This document shows positions 61,137 to 64,000 of a DNA stretch of 64,000 bases, one piece after another; within the stretch, counting starts at the first letter, position 1; the number at the start of each line of letters is the position of its first letter. The notes beneath the pieces were generated by a model, which did no database searches, was not told the DNA's origin, and worked only from the letters and a program-made list of their open reading frames with translations. Source of the stretch: Streptomyces sp. HUAS 15-9 (GTDB lineage Bacteria; Actinomycetota; Actinomycetes; Streptomycetales; Streptomycetaceae). The stretch covers positions 3,906,001 to 3,970,000 of the forward strand of contig NZ_CP106798.1 in the NCBI RefSeq assembly GCF_025642155.1, in the 5' to 3' direction. Position numbers and translations under genes: made by a program.

Positions 61137-61610
61137 ATGACCACGCTGCAATCCGCCTCGCGACGCCGCCGCGCCGTCGCCGCTGCCGGCGCCGTTTCCG
61201 CCGGACTGCTCGTCCTGTCGGCCTGCGAGAAGCCGACGCCCATCGCGACGATCACCGTCGGCACGAGCTCGGTCAACTCAGAGGCCACCTGCTACAACGA
61301 CGGCAAGGCCCTGACCGCGGCCTCCCTGGCCAGTTGCCTCAAGGACACCGACATCAAGTCGATCAAGGTGGACCCGGACGAGACCGTGCGCTTCGGCGTC
61401 GACCCGGCGGTCGCGGACAGCGGGTGGACGATCCTGATGAACGGTCAGCCGCTCACCGACTCCAGCAACAAGACCTACCGCACCATCCCGGGCAGTGTGT
61501 TCTTCAACGCCCAGTACGGCGCCCAGGGCAATTCGACCCTGGTCTCCATCAAGGAGGGCGAGAAGGACGTCAAGGGTCTGTGGTCCTTCAAGCTCAAGAA
61601 GGACTCCTGA
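61137..61610 (+). CDS. DUF2771-like lipoprotein
   Basis: 157 residues from ATG at 61137 (MTTLQSASRRRRAVAAAG). A lipobox LVLSAC places the lipid-modified Cys near residue 29. The domain VGTSSVNSEATCYNDGKAL to LWSFKLKKD resembles the mycobacterial/Streptomyces DUF2771 family. Its stop overlaps the presumed CTG start of mqnB, suggesting translational coupling to menaquinone synthesis genes. The role is unknown. Confidence 0.82.
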   Translation: MTTLQSASRRRRAVAAAGAVSAGLLVLSACEKPTPIATITVGTSSVNSEATCYNDGKALTAASLASCLKDTDIKSIKVDPDETVRFGVDPAVADSGWTILMNGQPLTDSSNKTYRTIPGSVFFNAQYGAQGNSTLVSIKEGEKDVKGLWSFKLKKDS

Positions 61611-62344
61611 CCACGTCTTCCGTACGTGTTCTCGTAGCCACCGCGGTACCCGCCGAACGGGACGCGGTGGCACGGGCGTTCACGGGGCCGGAGCGTTTCG
61701 CGGGGCCGGAGCGTGAGGTGCGGCTTCCGGGGGTGACCCTGCGTCGGCTGCCGCGGCTCGATGTGGCCGCCGCCGGGGTGGGCCCGGCCCGCTCCGCCGC
61801 CTCCACCGCCGCCGCCCTCACCGCGGCCGCCCTCGAAGGCGCCCCCTACGCCCTGGTCGTCTCCGCCGGAATCGCGGGCGGTTTCCAGCCCGGGGCGCCG
61901 GTCGGCTCGCTGGTCGTGGCCGATGAGATCACCGCCGCCGATCTGGGCGCCGACACGCCCGACGGTTTCCTTCCGGTCACCGAGCTGGGCTTCGGGACCG
62001 TCAGCCACCGTCCGCCAGAAGCACTCGTACGAGACATCGCCGCCGCGACCGGAGCGCGCCCGGGAGCCGTACTCACCGTCTCGACGGTGACCGGCACGGC
62101 CGCCCGCGCCGCCGAACTCCACGCCCGTCACCCGCGTGCTCTCGCCGAGGCCATGGAGGGCTTCGGGGTGGCCGAGGCGGCCGCCGCGCACGGCGTGCCC
62201 GTCCTGGAGCTGCGCGCGGTCTCCAACCCCGTCGGCCCGCGCGACCGCGCCGCCTGGCGCATCGGCGACGCCCTGGCGGCCCTCACCGAGGGCTTCGGGA
62301 AGCTCGCGCCCGTACTGGAGAGTTGGAACCCCCATGAGCCCTGA
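61607..62344 (+). CDS. mqnB: Futalosine hydrolase
   Basis: 245 residues. It hydrolyses futalosine to dehypoxanthine futalosine in the futalosine menaquinone pathway. The nucleoside-phosphorylase-like fold shows YALVVSAGIAGGFQPGAPVG and AMEGFGVAEAAAAHGVPVLE, with the Glu and Gly of the family. The start is odd: no ATG, GTG or TTG lies in frame between the lipoprotein gene and the conserved core VRVLVATAVPAERDA, and the best start is CTG at 61607, overlapping the TGA stop (CTGA). It corresponds to S. coelicolor SCO4327. Confidence 0.9.
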   Translation: MTTSSVRVLVATAVPAERDAVARAFTGPERFAGPEREVRLPGVTLRRLPRLDVAAAGVGPARSAASTAAALTAAALEGAPYALVVSAGIAGGFQPGAPVGSLVVADEITAADLGADTPDGFLPVTELGFGTVSHRPPEALVRDIAAATGARPGAVLTVSTVTGTAARAAELHARHPRALAEAMEGFGVAEAAAAHGVPVLELRAVSNPVGPRDRAAWRIGDALAALTEGFGKLAPVLESWNPHEP

Positions 62345-63188
62345 GAGCCGAGCCCTGCAGATCGCCTACTCCCCCTGCCCCAACGACACCTTCGTCTTCG
62401 ACGCTCTCGCCCACGGCCGCGTCCCCGGCGCGCCCGCGCTCGACGTGACCTTCGCGGACATCGACATCACGAACGGCATGGCCGAGCGCGGCGAGTTCGA
62501 TGTGCTGAAGGTGTCGTACGCGGTGCTGCCGTACGTCCTCGACGAGTACGCGCTGCTGCCCTGCGGGGGCGCGCTGGGCCGGGGCTGCGGGCCGCTGGTG
62601 CTCACTCGGGAACCGGGGACCGACCTGACGGGTCGTACGGTCGCCGTACCGAGCGAGAAGTCGACGGCCTATCTGCTGTTCCGGCTGTGGGCGGCGGACA
62701 CGCTGCCCGGCGGGGTCGGTGAGATCGTCGTCATGCCGTTCCACGAGATCATGCCGGCCGTGCGGGACGGGAAGGTCGACGCCGGGCTGGTGATCCACGA
62801 GGCGCGCTTCACGTACCAGAACTACGGGCTGCACAAGCTCGCGGACATGGGCGAGCACTGGGAGAACACGACCGGGCTGCCGATTCCGCTGGGCGCGATC
62901 ATCGCCAAGCGGTCGCTGGGCGCGGACACGCTGCGGCGGCTCGCGGCGTCCATCCACACGTCCGTGCACGCGGCCTGGGACGACCCCGAGGCCTCCCGGC
63001 CGTACGTCATGGAGCACGCCCAGGAGATGGACCCGGCCGTCGCCGACCAGCACATCGGGCTGTACGTCAACGAATTCACGTCGGACCTCGGCGAGGACGG
63101 CTACGCGGCGGTCAGGGGCCTGCTGACACGCGCCGCGGCCGAGGGACTCGTCCCGCCCCTCGGCCCCCGCGCACTCGACTTCCCCTGA
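62334..63188 (+). CDS. mqnD: 1,4-dihydroxy-6-naphthoate synthase
   Basis: 284 residues from ATG at 62334, overlapping the mqnB 3' end by 11 nt, so co-translated. MqnD converts cyclic dehypoxanthine futalosine to 1,4-dihydroxy-6-naphthoate in menaquinone synthesis. Periplasmic-binding-protein fold: SPCPNDTFVFDAL near residue 15, DVLKVSYAVLPYVLDEYALL, PCGGALGRGCGPLVL and VDAGLVIHEARFTYQ. All typical. mqnB-mqnD order is as in S. coelicolor. Confidence 0.95.
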   Translation: MSPESRALQIAYSPCPNDTFVFDALAHGRVPGAPALDVTFADIDITNGMAERGEFDVLKVSYAVLPYVLDEYALLPCGGALGRGCGPLVLTREPGTDLTGRTVAVPSEKSTAYLLFRLWAADTLPGGVGEIVVMPFHEIMPAVRDGKVDAGLVIHEARFTYQNYGLHKLADMGEHWENTTGLPIPLGAIIAKRSLGADTLRRLAASIHTSVHAAWDDPEASRPYVMEHAQEMDPAVADQHIGLYVNEFTSDLGEDGYAAVRGLLTRAAAEGLVPPLGPRALDFP

Positions 63189-63193
63189 CCGGG

Positions 63194-63577
63194 CTACACG
63201 TCCAGCTGGTCGGCGACCGCCCGCAGCAGGCCGGCGATCTTCTTGCCGGAGGCCTTGTCGGGGTAACGGCCCTTCTCGAGCATCGGAGTGATGTTCTCCA
63301 GGAGGGTCGTCAGGTCCTGCACGATCGAGGCCAGTTCGTCCGGCTTCTTGCGCTGTGCGGCCGCGACCGAGGGCGTCGGGTCGAGGACGGTGACGGAGAG
63401 CGCCTGGTCGCCGCGCTGGCCGGCGACCACGCCGAACTCCACGCGCTGTCCCGGCTTGAGTGAATCGACTCCGGCGGGAAGAACCGAGGAATGGACGAAG
63501 ACGTCACCGCCGTCGTCGCGGGAGAGAAAGCCGAAGCCCTTCTCGCTGTTGAACCACTTGACCTTGCCGGTAGGCAC
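63194..63577 (-). CDS. Cold-shock protein with C-terminal helical extension
   Basis: 127 residues; GTG at 63577 (MPTGKVKWFNSEKGFGFLSRD) is the family start. A normal cold-shock domain fills 1-67, with RNP1 KGFGFL and RNP2 VFVH. The remaining 60 residues are a helical extension (ELASIVQDLTTLLENITPML) not found in the 67-residue Csp proteins. This long form is conserved in Streptomyces, often next to mqnD or DUF2771. It is an RNA chaperone by family. It is convergent with mqnD (6-nt gap) and divergent from the membrane protein. Confidence 0.92.
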   Translation of the reverse strand: MPTGKVKWFNSEKGFGFLSRDDGGDVFVHSSVLPAGVDSLKPGQRVEFGVVAGQRGDQALSVTVLDPTPSVAAAQRKKPDELASIVQDLTTLLENITPMLEKGRYPDKASGKKIAGLLRAVADQLDV

Positions 63578-63742
63578 GTCTGTCCTCGTCCTCGTTCTCG
63601 TCGGAAAACTGCTTCTGAAAACGGCTCTTGATAGCACTCGGGCGGGTCGTCCATGACCCGCCGGTACCAAGGCTAATGGTCTTCGGGCGGGTGACAAGAC
63701 GTCGCCCGGTTGTTCCTTCGCGCTGGGAACTACCCTGGTCCG

Positions 63743-63994
63743 GTGCGTGACAAAACCCAAACGAATTCCGCCGGGCCCGGTGACGGACTGATCCGTACCG
63801 GTGCCGTCGTCTTCTTCATCGGTGCCGTGGCCACTCTCGTCACCGTGGCACCACTGTTCCTCGGTGCGAAGCCTTTTCCGACGTACATGTTCGGCCTGAG
63901 CATGCTGATGGCCGTCGGCTTCCTCGTCGCGGGCGCGGGAGTGCTCCGATCGATCGCGGCAGACCGCCGCCAGGCACGCGGCGCCTCACGGTAG
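63743..63994 (+). CDS. Small two-helix membrane protein
   Basis: 83 residues, GTG at 63743 (MRDKTQTNSAGPGDGLIRTG). Two hydrophobic helices (AVVFFIGAVATLVTVAPLFLG and YMFGLSMLMAVGFLVAGAGVL) with a short KPFPT linker and a basic tail. The pattern is a common Streptomyces small membrane protein of unknown function. It ends 6 nt before the right window edge, so downstream partners are not visible. Confidence 0.75.
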   Translation: MRDKTQTNSAGPGDGLIRTGAVVFFIGAVATLVTVAPLFLGAKPFPTYMFGLSMLMAVGFLVAGAGVLRSIAADRRQARGASR

Positions 63995-64000
63995 CCGGTC

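Overview
The window is a stretch of actinobacterial chromosome, almost certainly Streptomyces. GC content is very high, most starts are ATG or GTG, many adjacent genes overlap by 4 nt, and the gene order is that of the Streptomyces core around the DmdR1-type iron regulator, pdxH, citrate synthase, serC and the futalosine-menaquinone genes mqnB and mqnD. I found no tRNA, rRNA or CRISPR array, and no integrase or transposase.

Left part (1-15.5 kb): a frameshifted Pro/Gln-rich membrane protein cut by the window edge, an NsdA-like HTH/TPR regulator, a stand-alone prim-pol-like protein, a two-gene ABC exporter, an alpha/beta hydrolase that lacks its nucleophile serine, a DmdR1/DtxR repressor, a SIS-domain sugar isomerase behind a DasR-like site, a PAS protein, a GNAT, a RidA protein, pdxH, a citrate synthase and a 2-oxoglutarate/Fe(II)-type oxygenase. 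A small transcript-like locus with a promoter, a tiny ORF and a 15-bp hairpin lies between the RidA gene and pdxH.

Catabolic operon (26.0-15.9 kb, minus strand): eight tightly packed genes encode a DinB-like protein, an AtuA-family protein, acyl-CoA carboxylase beta and alpha subunits, an acyl-CoA dehydrogenase, an acyl/aryl-CoA ligase, an enoyl-CoA hydratase and a TetR regulator. Together they resemble a leucine/isovalerate or acyclic-terpenoid (liu/atu) route.

Accessory patch (26.1-29.0 kb): an XRE/DUF5753 regulator overlaps a DUF397 partner that carries two copies of its motif. A 1.7-kb non-coding stretch follows, holding three copies of a roughly 300-bp palindromic repeat and a 63-bp tandem repeat.

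29-45 kb: an NAD(P)-binding protein, a DUF6247-like protein, an EamA exporter, and a compact cassette made of an ABC exporter, a 43-residue Lys/Pro-rich peptide, a conserved 62-residue protein and a divergent two-headed MerR (TioE-like) regulator with a CAATTG dyad between them. This cassette is the best candidate here for an undescribed system. A YdiJ-like FAD/Fe-S dehydrogenase, serC, several secreted proteins, a GDSL hydrolase, a Uma2 protein, an aldo/keto reductase, thpR and a GNAT follow.

45-64 kb: a marR-MFS pair with a marR operator, a small ribbon-helix-helix protein, an NCS2 purine permease, DUF2530, a CtpE-like P-type ATPase, three tandem paralogous secreted proteins, a large GHKL (sacsin-like) ATPase protein, DUF3027, an MFS protein, a lipoprotein followed by mqnB and mqnD (menaquinone synthesis), a cold-shock protein with a C-terminal extension, and a small membrane protein at the right edge.
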